Assembly: GCF_037201915.1 (NCBI RefSeq)
Contig: NZ_CP147505.1
Coordinates: 930,001-994,000 of the forward strand
Reading direction: 5' to 3'
Source of the DNA: Haloplanus sp. CK5-1
Lineage (GTDB): Archaea; Halobacteriota; Halobacteria; Halobacteriales; Haloferacaceae
DNA: 64,000 nt
Shown here: positions 52,419 through 60,282 of the stretch, one piece after another
Numbering within the stretch: position 1 is the stretch's first letter
Layout: each line of letters opens with the position of its first letter
Translations under genes and position numbers: made by a program
The notes under the pieces: generated by a model
What the model was told of the DNA's origin: nothing
Seen by the model: only the letters and a program-made list of their open reading frames with translations
The model's database searches: none

Positions 52419-52943
52419 ATGGCTTTTGAGGAGTTGCTGAGCGATCCGGTGATTCAGAAGTACCTCCACGAGCTCGTCGGGCCGACGGGGATGCCGGTCG
52501 CCGCCGCGCCGCCGGACGGCGAGGTGACGGACGAGGAACTCGCGGAGGAACTCGAATTGGAGTTGAACGACGTGCGTCGCGCCCTCTTTATCCTCTACGA
52601 GAACGACCTCGCCAAGTACCGTCGCGTCCGCGACGAGGACTCCGGGTGGCTCACGTACCTCTGGACGTTCGAGTACGAGAACATCCCGGAGAACCTCGAA
52701 GAGGAGATGCACCGCCTGCTCGACGCGCTGGAGGAGCGCCTGGAGTACGAGCGAACCCACGAGTTCTACCTGTCGGAACCGGCGGGCATCCGCTTCGAGT
52801 TCAGCGAGGCGATGGAGTTCGATTTCCAGTGTCCGGAGACGGGCGCGCCGCTCGAACCGATGGAGAACGACGAACTCGTCGAGGCGACCGAACGGCGTAT
52901 CGAGGAGCTCCGAAACGAACTCAACGTGGACGTCACCCGCTGA
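52419..52943 (+). CDS. tfe: Transcription initiation factor E, alpha subunit (zinc ribbon degenerate)
   Basis: A 174-residue TFE-alpha. The extended winged-helix domain (EVTDEELAEELELELNDVRR, then ALFILYENDLAKYRR, about 36-70) is followed by the linker helix and the C-terminal domain. TFE helps open promoter DNA and stabilises RNA polymerase with TBP and TFB. In most archaea the C-terminal domain has four zinc cysteines in two CxxC pairs. Here the positions read FYLSEPAGIRF and FQCPETGAPLE: only one Cys remains, with Ser, Ala and Thr in the other places. The zinc is almost certainly lost while the fold is probably kept. It overlaps the DUF2110 start by one base-triplet junction (TGATG). Confidence 0.93.
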   Translation: MAFEELLSDPVIQKYLHELVGPTGMPVAAAPPDGEVTDEELAEELELELNDVRRALFILYENDLAKYRRVRDEDSGWLTYLWTFEYENIPENLEEEMHRLLDALEERLEYERTHEFYLSEPAGIRFEFSEAMEFDFQCPETGAPLEPMENDELVEATERRIEELRNELNVDVTR

Positions 52944-53614
52944 TGGTCGTCCTCGCAACCAAGTGTTACGTCGAGGGCGACGCCCGCGAGCGGGCACTCG
53001 ACGGGATGGACGCGCTGGTCGACAACGCCATCGGTGACCTCGACGTCGAGTGGGAGGTCGGCGTCCGCCACGACGACTTCGTCTCGGTGACCATCACCGG
53101 CGACGACGCCGTGGCCGCGCGCAACGCCCTCGGCGAGGAGTGGGGGACGATCGGCACCGGCTTCGAGGACGGCGAGACGTACGTCGGGACGCTGATGTCG
53201 TGGGACGAGGGGGGGATCGTCCTCGACGCCGGCGAGCGGATCCGGATCCCGGCCGACGAACTCGGACTGGGGCCGGGGTCGCCGTCACAGATCCGGGACC
53301 GCTTCGGGTTGGTCCAGCACCTCCCCCTGCGCTTCACCGCGGGCGACCCGCCGCGTCTGGCCGACGTCGAGCGCGACCGGCTGTTCGGGTGGGCTCGCGG
53401 CGACACCGGCCGGCTGAACGTCAACAGCGCCACTCGTGGTGAGGTGCGGGCGACGGTCAACCGCGCGGGCCACGCCCGCGACATCGTCACTGTCGAGCGA
53501 TTGGGGCTACTCGAACAGAGCGTCGTCTGTGCCGAGGGGACCGACCCGCCGGGACTGCTCGCCAGCGTCGGCGAGTACCTCCCCGCGGAGCTGAAATGCG
53601 TCATTCCCGGATAG
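52943..53614 (+). CDS. DUF2110 family protein (tfe-linked)
   Basis: A 223-residue soluble protein. It starts MVVLATKCYVEGDARERALD and has repeated alpha-beta units (DVEWEVGVRHDDFVSVTITG; GTLMSWDEGGIVLDAGERIR; IRIPADELGLGPGSPSQIRD), ending in PAELKCVIPG. This is DUF2110, an archaeal family regularly found next to tfe; the middle has an OB or KOW-like beta pattern, suggesting nucleic-acid or transcription work, but its role is not established. Its ATG overlaps the tfe stop (TGATG), so the two are translationally coupled. Confidence 0.88.
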   Translation: MVVLATKCYVEGDARERALDGMDALVDNAIGDLDVEWEVGVRHDDFVSVTITGDDAVAARNALGEEWGTIGTGFEDGETYVGTLMSWDEGGIVLDAGERIRIPADELGLGPGSPSQIRDRFGLVQHLPLRFTAGDPPRLADVERDRLFGWARGDTGRLNVNSATRGEVRATVNRAGHARDIVTVERLGLLEQSVVCAEGTDPPGLLASVGEYLPAELKCVIPG

Positions 53615-54412
53615 ATGAACCGGCGTCACCTGCTCCCGCTCGCGCTCGCCGCGTTACTCCTCACGTCGGGATGTGCCGGCTTCTTCGGCGGGGGGTCGGT
53701 CTCCGCCGAGCAACTCGACGAGGACCCGCCGTCGCCGTACGTCTGGAGCAGCGACGTCGACGCCCACATCACGATCACCGAGGACGCCCAGTTCCAGGCC
53801 GTGTACGCACTCGACGACTCCTCGATGGAGTTGTTCCGTCGCGACGGCTTCGGCGGCCGAAACGCCATCCCCGTCTCGGCGGTCCGCTATCGCTATCCCA
53901 ACGGAACGGTGATCTCGGGGACGGAACTCGTCGCCCGCGGCGGCTCGGTGAACCGGTCTCGCGAGCGTGTGTCGGTGACGCTGCCCGACGACGCGCCGGC
54001 CGACGGCGGCGGCCAACTCGCCTTCACCTCCTCCAGTACACCCAAGCGGTTCAGCCTCCCGACGTTCGTCAACGGGTCGTACGCTGTCGTCCTGCCGCCG
54101 AACCGTCGTATCGCGGTGTTCCCGTTCGGGCAGGCCAGCCCCGGCGGGTACGAGGTCGAAGCCGAGGGTGACCGCCGGATCGTCCGCTGGGAGAGCGTCG
54201 AGACCGACGCCATCTCGGTGCAGTTCTACCTCCAGCGCGACCTGCTGATCTTCGGTGCCGCGGCGGCGGTGCTGGTCGCGGTGGGCATCGGTGGCGGGTT
54301 CTACTACAAGCGCCGCATCGAGGCGCTCCGGCGGCGACGCGAGGAACTTGGTCTGGACGTGGAGACCGGCGACGACGAGTTCGGCGACGACCCGCCACCC
54401 GGGATGGGGTAG
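53615..54412 (+). CDS. DUF5803 family lipoprotein
   Basis: A 265-residue exported protein that begins immediately after the DUF2110 stop. A short hydrophobic signal (RRHLLPLALAALLLTSGCAG) ends in a lipobox with the Cys at residue 20. A beta-rich extracellular domain follows, and near the C-terminus one membrane helix (LLIFGAAAAVLVAVGIGGGF, about 209-228) precedes a basic cytoplasmic tail (YYKRRIEALRRRREELGL). The combination matches DUF5803, a haloarchaeal family of unknown role encoded in the tfe operon. Being anchored at both ends is unusual. Confidence 0.83.
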   Translation: MNRRHLLPLALAALLLTSGCAGFFGGGSVSAEQLDEDPPSPYVWSSDVDAHITITEDAQFQAVYALDDSSMELFRRDGFGGRNAIPVSAVRYRYPNGTVISGTELVARGGSVNRSRERVSVTLPDDAPADGGGQLAFTSSSTPKRFSLPTFVNGSYAVVLPPNRRIAVFPFGQASPGGYEVEAEGDRRIVRWESVETDAISVQFYLQRDLLIFGAAAAVLVAVGIGGGFYYKRRIEALRRRREELGLDVETGDDEFGDDPPPGMG

Positions 54413-54479
54413 CCGGACACCGAGCCCACGCCCGATCGGTGTCACGGTAGTTTTCAACCTCGGCCACCTACGTCGGCGT

Positions 54480-55166
54480 ATGCGAGTCGCGGTCGTCACC
54501 GTCGGCGACGAACTACTCTCCGGGGATACGGTCGACACGAACGCGTCGTGGCTCTGTGACCGCCTCGACGAGCGTGGGGTGTCGGTCGAGCGTATCACTA
54601 CGGTTCCGGACCGCGTCGCCGACATCGCGCGCGTCGTCAACGAGTACCGCGCGGAGTACGACGCCGTCGTCGTCACCGGCGGCGTGGGTCCGACCCACGA
54701 CGACGTGACGATGGAGGGTGTCGCCACGGCGTTCGGCCGCGAGGTGGTCCACAGCGAGGCGGCCGAGGAGTGGTTGACCGACCACGGCGACTACGCCGCC
54801 GCCGACCTCACCGAGGGGACAACACACCTCCCCACCGGGGCGCGGCTGCTCCCCAACCCCGAGGGTGTCGCGCCGGGGGCCGCCCTCGACCGGGTCTACG
54901 TCCTGCCGGGCGTCCCCGACGAGATGAAGGCGATGTTCGAGGGTATCATCGAGGAGTTCGAGGGCGACCGCACCCACGTCGAGGTGGTGCGGACGGCCGA
55001 ACCCGAGAGCGCACTCATCGACCGTATCGAGGCCGTCCGCGAGGAGTTCGACGTGACCGTCGGAAGCTACCCCGGCGACGACGTTCGCCTGAAACTGACC
55101 GCGGCCGACCCGGAGACGGCGTCGGCCGCGGCCGCGTGGCTCCGACAGCGGGTCGACCCCGCCTGA
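54480..55166 (+). CDS. CinA-like molybdopterin-binding domain protein
   Basis: A 228-residue protein with the MoCF_biosynth/CinA N-terminal fold: VAVVTVGDELLSGDTVDTNA (about 3-22), VVVTGGVGPTHDDVTMEGVA (about 62-81) and YVLPGVPDEMKAMFEGIIEE (about 140-159) are the family marks. Bacterial CinA homologues handle NMN or nucleotide pyrophosphates; short archaeal forms without the deamidase domain may do likewise or bind a molybdopterin-like ligand. It follows the DUF5803 gene on the same strand, 67 bases away. ATG 54480 is used. Confidence 0.87.
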   Translation: MRVAVVTVGDELLSGDTVDTNASWLCDRLDERGVSVERITTVPDRVADIARVVNEYRAEYDAVVVTGGVGPTHDDVTMEGVATAFGREVVHSEAAEEWLTDHGDYAAADLTEGTTHLPTGARLLPNPEGVAPGAALDRVYVLPGVPDEMKAMFEGIIEEFEGDRTHVEVVRTAEPESALIDRIEAVREEFDVTVGSYPGDDVRLKLTAADPETASAAAAWLRQRVDPA

Positions 55167-55170
55167 CCGC

Positions 55171-55290
55171 CTATCGCCCGAGATACAGCAACCAGAGGAC
55201 CGTCAGTGCGAGACTGGCGAGCAGTACGGCCAGACCGGTCTCCGCGATGGGGAGGGGTTCCCCGTTCTGTAGCGGAAAGAGTGGGTTCAT
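55171..55290 (-). CDS. 39-residue small membrane protein
   Basis: Reading the minus strand gives ATG 55290 to TAG 55173-55171, 39 residues. It is a polar start (MNPLFPLQNGEPLPIAETG) followed by one membrane helix (LAVLLASLALTVLWLLYLGR). No other gene occupies these 200 bases between the CinA-like gene and the NAD kinase gene. The clean hydrophobic helix and the start-stop fit suggest a real microprotein rather than chance. The function is unknown. Confidence 0.5.
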   Translation of the reverse strand: MNPLFPLQNGEPLPIAETGLAVLLASLALTVLWLLYLGR

Positions 55291-55371
55291 ACCCGTCCCT
55301 ATCAGTGGCAGTCGCTTAAGTTTTCGTCACCAGTCGCGTCGCTTTTTCCCCGCCGGCCCCTAGCCCTCAGT

Positions 55372-56430
55372 ATGCGAATCGGCTTCGTGGTCAACCCCAT
55401 CGCCGGCATGGGCGGGCGGGTCGGCCTGAAGGGGACGGACGGGAAGGTCGAGGAGGCCCGCGCCAAGGGGGCCGACCCCCGGGCACCGGACCGGGCGAGC
55501 CGTGCGCTCGCGGCCATCGCCGATCGTGTGGGCGACGCGACGCTGGTTACGTGGGACGATCCGATGGGTGCGGCGCTCGCCCGCGAGGCGGGCTACGACC
55601 CCGACGTGGTGGGCGAACCATCGGACACGGAGACGGACGCCGACGACACGCGAGCGGCGGTCGAGGCGTTCCTCGAGGCGGGCGTCGACTTGGTCTGTTT
55701 CGTCGGCGGGGACGGCACCGCGGCGGACGTGGCCGACGCCCTCTCCGGGACCGACGTGCCGATGCTCGGCGTGCCCGCGGGCGTGAAGGTGTACTCCTCG
55801 GTCTTCGCCGTCTCGCCCGAAGACGCGGCGGACGTAATCGCAACCTTCGAGCGAATCGAGCGCCGGGAGGTGATCGACATCGACGAGGACGCCTACCGCG
55901 AGGGGTCGGTCGACCCGGAGCTCCGGGCGGTGGCGCGAGTGCCGGTCGGCGAGGACCTCCAGTCGTCGAAACAGACGGGCAGCGGCAACGTCGAGTCGCT
56001 GGCGGAAGGGTTCGCCGCCGAGGTCGACCCCGAGGTGACGTACGTCCTCGGGCCGGGGAGCACCGTCGGTGCGATCAAGGCGGCGCTGGGGTTCGAGGGC
56101 TCGCCGCTCGGGGTCGACGTGTGGCGCGACGGCGAGGTGCTCGCGGCCGACGCGAGCGAGTCGGCGATCCTCGACTGTCTGGGCGAGCGCAACGTGATCG
56201 TCGTCTCGCCCATCGGCGGGCAGGGGTTCGTCTTCGGCCGGGGGAACCCACAGCTCTCACCGGCGGTCATCCGTCGGTGCGAGGTCGAAATCGTCGCCTC
56301 GCGGACGAAACTCGACGATATCGGGCGGCTCCACGTCGACACCGACGATCCGGACCTCGACGCCGAACTTCGGGGGTGGGCCCGCGTTCGCGTCGGTCGC
56401 TTCGAGTCCCGACTGCTGGAAGTCGCCTGA
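55372..56430 (+). CDS. ATP-NAD kinase family protein (AcoX/COG3199 type)
   Basis: A 352-residue protein. GFVVNPIAGMGGRVGLKGTD at the start and VCFVGGDGTAADVADAL (about 108-124, GGDGT nucleotide motif) identify the NAD kinase/diacylglycerol-kinase superfamily. GVPAGVKVYSSVFAVSPEDA and VSPIGGQGFVFGRGNPQLSP (about 282-301) mark the COG3199 subgroup that differs from standard NAD kinase. It probably phosphorylates NAD or a similar nucleotide in the cytoplasm. No partner gene is adjacent. ATG 55372 starts at MRIGFVV. Confidence 0.88.
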   Translation: MRIGFVVNPIAGMGGRVGLKGTDGKVEEARAKGADPRAPDRASRALAAIADRVGDATLVTWDDPMGAALAREAGYDPDVVGEPSDTETDADDTRAAVEAFLEAGVDLVCFVGGDGTAADVADALSGTDVPMLGVPAGVKVYSSVFAVSPEDAADVIATFERIERREVIDIDEDAYREGSVDPELRAVARVPVGEDLQSSKQTGSGNVESLAEGFAAEVDPEVTYVLGPGSTVGAIKAALGFEGSPLGVDVWRDGEVLAADASESAILDCLGERNVIVVSPIGGQGFVFGRGNPQLSPAVIRRCEVEIVASRTKLDDIGRLHVDTDDPDLDAELRGWARVRVGRFESRLLEVA

Positions 56431-56509
56431 ATCGCCGGACATCAACAGCATTTATGATGTATTATGGCGAATGGTGAAGATTAAGGTCTCTGGATGGGAT
56501 ACGTGTCGT

Positions 56510-57541
56510 ATGGAGACACGGAAAGTCCAACGGCTGGGACCGTCGACGCTGGCGATGACGCTCCCGGCGGAGTGGGCCAAGGAACACGACGTCGAGAAAG
56601 GCGACGAGGTGTCGCTTCGGATGGGCGGAAAGGGGACGCTGACCGTCCTCCCGGAGTCGGCGAGCACCGAGGGGTCGACCGCGACGATCAACGCCGACAA
56701 CCTCGACGCTGGCGCCCTCGAACGAGCCATCGTCGCCCAGTACGTCCTCGGGCGGCGCGTCATCCACATCACGAAGTCAGAGGGCGCACTCGACAGCGAA
56801 CATATCAACGCCGTCTACCGGGCCGAGACCCAACTGATGGGCCTCGGCGTCATCGAGGAGACGCCAGAACGGATCGCCATCCGGTGTTCGGTCGACCCCG
56901 AGGACTTCACGCTCGACAACCTCCTCGAACGCCTCGAGAACACCGGCGGGACGATGCGCAACGAGTCGGTGAAGGCCATCGCCCACGGCAACGCGGACTT
57001 GGCCGAACGGGCGCTGAACCGCGAGCGACAGGCGAACAAGATATTCGTCCTCCTGCTTCGTCTGATCTTCATGGCCTACCAGAACCCGAACCTGGCGCGG
57101 GCGGTCGGTCTCGAGTCCGGGTTCCCACTGATCGGCTACCGCTCGGTGGCGAAGAACCTCGAACTCACCGCGGACAACGCCGAGGACATCGGCAACATCG
57201 CCCTCGACGCGACGAACAACACCCTCGACGTCGACGGGTCGACGATGCGGCGCATCCGTGACTACACCGAGCAGGTCGACGAGATCACGGCGACCGCCGT
57301 CGAAGCCGTCGTCGAACGCGACTACGACAAGGCCATCGCAGTCGGGCGGATGTTCGAGGAGATCAGCGACCGCGAACTCGAGATCATCAAGGACCTTCCC
57401 GACATGACGAAGGTCGAACTCCTGCGGACCCGCGAGGTACTCGTCAGCCTCCAGCAGACCGCACAGTACGCCATGCGAAACGCGGAAATCGCCGCCAACC
57501 TCGCGCTCAACGAGGAGTCGGAACACGTCGCGATCGAGTAG
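56510..57541 (+). CDS. PhoU-like phosphate regulator with N-terminal AbrB DNA-binding domain
   Basis: A 343-residue protein. Residues 1-45 form an AbrB/SpoVT swapped-hairpin domain (METRKVQRLGPSTLAMTLPA, then EWAKEHDVEKGDEV). Two PhoU-like three-helix bundles follow (about 105-215 and 225-335), with ExxxD-type metal positions in the helices. Such archaeal PhoU-AbrB fusions probably link phosphate sensing to transcription. I use ATG 56510, which gives the usual AbrB start; ATG 56471 adds 13 residues and is closer to a TATA-like CATTTATGATG. No phosphate transporter is adjacent. Confidence 0.85.
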   Translation: METRKVQRLGPSTLAMTLPAEWAKEHDVEKGDEVSLRMGGKGTLTVLPESASTEGSTATINADNLDAGALERAIVAQYVLGRRVIHITKSEGALDSEHINAVYRAETQLMGLGVIEETPERIAIRCSVDPEDFTLDNLLERLENTGGTMRNESVKAIAHGNADLAERALNRERQANKIFVLLLRLIFMAYQNPNLARAVGLESGFPLIGYRSVAKNLELTADNAEDIGNIALDATNNTLDVDGSTMRRIRDYTEQVDEITATAVEAVVERDYDKAIAVGRMFEEISDRELEIIKDLPDMTKVELLRTREVLVSLQQTAQYAMRNAEIAANLALNEESEHVAIE

Positions 57542-57547
57542 CGGCGC

Positions 57548-58816
57548 CTACCTGACCGGTTCCGTCACGTCGCCCGGCGAGCGCACACCCAGGAGGCCGC
57601 CGTCGTCGGTGGGGACGGGTGTCGGCGTCGCGGTCGGTTCGGCGGTCGGCGTCGCCGTCTCTCCGTCGTCGAGGAGGCCACCGTCGTCGGTGGAGGCGGG
57701 TGTCGGCGTCGCGGTTGGGGTGGAAGTCGTCGTTCCGCCGTCGCCGTCTGTCGGCGTCGCGGTTGGGGTGGAAGTCGTCGTTCCGCCGTCGCCGTCTGTC
57801 GGCGTCGCTGTCTCACTCCCGTCCCCGTCGTCGGCCGGCGTCGGCGTCGCCGTTCCGTCGTCACCCTCGGCCCCGTTCGACCCCTCTTTGTTGCCGAAGA
57901 TGTCCGTCTCGATGGTCTCCGTGTAGGTCAGGGGATCCATCGGTATCTCGACCGTGCCCGTCGGGAGCTCGACCCGCGCGGCGAAGTCGATGCGGGGTTC
58001 GGTCACCTGGTCGTCGTTCAGGTGGGTCACCCACCACTCGTCGATGTTCTCGTTGTTCAACACCGTCGTCGCGCGGATCGTTCGGGTCTCGCCCGGCGGG
58101 ATCACGCCGTGGCCCTCGGTCGCTCCCGACCCCATCTCGACGCCGTTCATCGTCGCCTCGTAACCGAGTTCGGAGACGGGGACTGGGTACGGGTTCGGGT
58201 TGGAGACGACGAAGCGCATGTCGATCCGGGTCGCCGACTCGTCGACCGACCCCCACTGGGCGCTCGTCTCCTCGATGTAGAGGATCGGTTCGCCGTTCGC
58301 TCCCTCCTCGCCGACCGGTCGGCGCTCGGTGGAGTTGAACGCCGAGATGATGTCGGTCTCGATGGTCCGCGTCACCTTCGGCGCGCCGAAGGACGCCCCG
58401 AGTACCGAGGAGTGGACGTCGGCGTTGACCGCCAGTTCGGTCCGCTCGCCGTTTCGGATGTGGCTCACCCACCACGGCGGGATGCGCTCGTTGGCGAGGC
58501 TCGTCGTCATCGGCACCGTCGACTCGCCACGGGGGATCGAGACCCCGTCCTTGACACCGGTCGCCATCCGGATGCCGTTCATGTCGACGGCGTAATCCAC
58601 CGTGAGGCCGCCGAGATTTGCCCCGATCGGGTTCGGGTTGGAGACCCGGAGGTCGCTCTCAATCACCGTCGCCGTCTCGTTGACCTCGCCGAACCGGTTG
58701 TCGACGCCGTCGACCGACGGTTGACTGAAGACGAGAACGGCGACGGCGGCGAGGAGGATCACACCGACGACGAGCAGTCGCCGGACCGAGAGGTGTGAGC
58801 GGAGCCGAGAGAGCAT
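57548..58816 (-). CDS. LEA type 2 family protein with Thr/Pro-rich repeats
   Basis: A 422-residue surface protein. One N-terminal helix (LLVVGVILLAAVAVLVFSQP, about 14-33) anchors it. Two LEA_2/WHy-type beta domains follow, each marked by VSNPNP (about 58-63 and 204-209). The last 120 residues are a low-complexity stalk of Ala-Thr-Pro-Thr and Asp-Gly units (DGDGGTTTSTPTATPT), partly made by 48-base tandem repeats. LEA2 domains are linked to desiccation and osmotic stress; the Thr-rich tail is a likely O-glycosylation region. It converges on the PhoU gene with six bases between stops. Confidence 0.83.
   Translation of the reverse strand: MLSRLRSHLSVRRLLVVGVILLAAVAVLVFSQPSVDGVDNRFGEVNETATVIESDLRVSNPNPIGANLGGLTVDYAVDMNGIRMATGVKDGVSIPRGESTVPMTTSLANERIPPWWVSHIRNGERTELAVNADVHSSVLGASFGAPKVTRTIETDIISAFNSTERRPVGEEGANGEPILYIEETSAQWGSVDESATRIDMRFVVSNPNPYPVPVSELGYEATMNGVEMGSGATEGHGVIPPGETRTIRATTVLNNENIDEWWVTHLNDDQVTEPRIDFAARVELPTGTVEIPMDPLTYTETIETDIFGNKEGSNGAEGDDGTATPTPADDGDGSETATPTDGDGGTTTSTPTATPTDGDGGTTTSTPTATPTPASTDDGGLLDDGETATPTAEPTATPTPVPTDDGGLLGVRSPGDVTEPVR
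57701..57796. repeat. 48-base in-frame tandem repeat, two copies plus a partial
   Basis: 57701-57748 and 57749-57796 are near-identical 48-base units (tgtcggcgtcgcggttgggg and onward), and the next 12 or so bases begin a third. They encode the 16-residue GDGGTTTSTPTATPTD-type units of the LEA2 protein tail. Copy number can change without loss of frame. Confidence 0.85.
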
Positions 58817-58913
58817 ACCGCCCCCACGAACGGGCCGGTGATACGAGTTGTGGCTCCGGCGGCGAGCCTACGAGACTTTTTAACCCTCCGGTCGTAACGC
58901 GCAACCGCTCCGA

Positions 58914-59990
58914 ATGTCTCGACACGCAGCCAGACCTCCCGGTGACCGGGCCGACCTCGACTGGTGTCACGAGGCGGTGCAGGGTGTCTCTCGAACGTTC
59001 GCGTTGACCGTCGACGTACTCGACGAACCGATGGCGTCGTACATCTGTATCGGCTACCTGCTCTGTCGCGTCCCCGACACGGTCGAGGACGCCGACCACA
59101 TCCCGCCTGCGGCGCAGGCACGACTCCTCCGCGAATACGACGCGGTCCTCGACCCCGACGACGACACCGACCCCGAGGCGTTCCGGACGTCGGCCGACGA
59201 GTGGCTCCCGGCGCCCGACGAACGGACCGACGACTGGGAGGTCGTCGCCAGCACCCCACGGATCGTCCGAACCTTTCGGGCTCTCCCCGACGACGTGCGC
59301 GAGGCGGTCACGCCGCCCGCCCGCGAACTCGTCCAAGGGATGGCGATGTTCGTCGAGCGCTACGCCGACGAGGGCGGACTCCGCATCCAGTCCCGCGAGG
59401 AACTGGAGGAGTACTGCTACTACGCCGCCGGCACCGTCGGCACCCTCGTCACCAACCTCCTGGCGCGTGGCGATCTCAGCGAGGGTCGTCGCGCCCGCCT
59501 CTACGACACCGCCGAGGAGTTCGGCCTCCTGCTCCAACTGGTCAACGTCGCCAAGGACGTGTACGACGACTTCACCGAGGAGGACAACGTCTACCTGCCG
59601 GCCGAGTGGCTGGCGGTCGAGGGGGTCCCACAGGAGGCCGTCGTCGACCCGGCCCACGAGTCCGGTGCAGCGGCGGTCGTCCGTCGCACCGCCCGCCACG
59701 CCCGCTCCTACCTCGACGACGCCCAGACGTATCTGGAGACCGTCCCGACGACCGACGGCAACACCGTCGCTGCGTGGGCGATTCCGTTTCTGCTCGCCGT
59801 CGGAACGCTTCGTGAACTCCTCGCCCGCCCGGAGGACGCCCTCTCCGAGACCGGCGTGAAGATCTCGCGCCAGGAGGTGTTCGCCGTCGTCACCGAGATG
59901 ACGACCGCCGACTCCCGTGCACCCCTCGGCGACCTTCGCGAGGACATCGCCGGCCAACCCTTCCACCGGGCGAGCGGGCAGGCCGACTAA
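58914..59990 (+). CDS. Phytoene/squalene synthase family protein, squalene-type
   Basis: A 358-residue class I head-to-head prenyl synthase. The first aspartate-rich motif is DTVEDA at 55-60 (LCRVPDTVEDADHIP) and the second is NVAKDVYDDF at 211-220. The RTFAL segment (about 27-31) is also family-typical. The DTVED and LQLVNVAKDV forms fit squalene synthase better than phytoene synthase. It condenses two isoprenoid diphosphates to make squalene (or phytoene), precursors of membrane lipids or carotenoids. A GACTTTTTAACCC box lies 35-40 bases before ATG 58914. The stop overlaps the stop of the convergent gene by three bases. Confidence 0.88.
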   Translation: MSRHAARPPGDRADLDWCHEAVQGVSRTFALTVDVLDEPMASYICIGYLLCRVPDTVEDADHIPPAAQARLLREYDAVLDPDDDTDPEAFRTSADEWLPAPDERTDDWEVVASTPRIVRTFRALPDDVREAVTPPARELVQGMAMFVERYADEGGLRIQSREELEEYCYYAAGTVGTLVTNLLARGDLSEGRRARLYDTAEEFGLLLQLVNVAKDVYDDFTEEDNVYLPAEWLAVEGVPQEAVVDPAHESGAAAVVRRTARHARSYLDDAQTYLETVPTTDGNTVAAWAIPFLLAVGTLRELLARPEDALSETGVKISRQEVFAVVTEMTTADSRAPLGDLREDIAGQPFHRASGQAD

Positions 59991-60274
59991 GTGACGACGG
60001 CGTAGGTCATCAGGAACCCGAAGTACAGCGCCACGAGCGCCGCCAGTGCGAGCAGTCTGAACCGCTGGAGGTCGGCCACCTCGGACTCGTGGGCGGCCTC
60101 GAAGGCCTCGCGCTCGGCCGCCGACAGATCGGCCGCGTGGTCGAGGCCGCGGTGGAGGGATAGATACTCCTCGTCAGCGAACGGCCGTCCGCACCGCTCA
60201 CAGACGTGTGCGGACGCGCCGGGCGGGACGTGTGTGTCGTCGGTCGGGTCGATAGTGTCGTCGGTCGTAGTCAT
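59987..60274 (-). CDS. Small C2H2-type zinc-finger protein with membrane helix
   Basis: A 95-residue protein from ATG 60274. A C2H2-like finger (HVCERCGRPFADEEYLSLHR, then GLDH, about 24-47) is followed by a helix (AEREAFEAAHESEVADLQRF) and a C-terminal membrane segment (LLALAALVALYFGFLMTYAV). This resembles a haloarchaeal DUF7410-like protein. It is placed 8 bases downstream of the 60283 membrane gene and is probably co-transcribed with it. The role is unknown, but the location next to cytochrome oxidase genes suggests a link to the respiratory chain or its assembly. Confidence 0.75.
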   Translation of the reverse strand: MTTTDDTIDPTDDTHVPPGASAHVCERCGRPFADEEYLSLHRGLDHAADLSAAEREAFEAAHESEVADLQRFRLLALAALVALYFGFLMTYAVVT

Positions 60275-60282
60275 GGGCTCGG

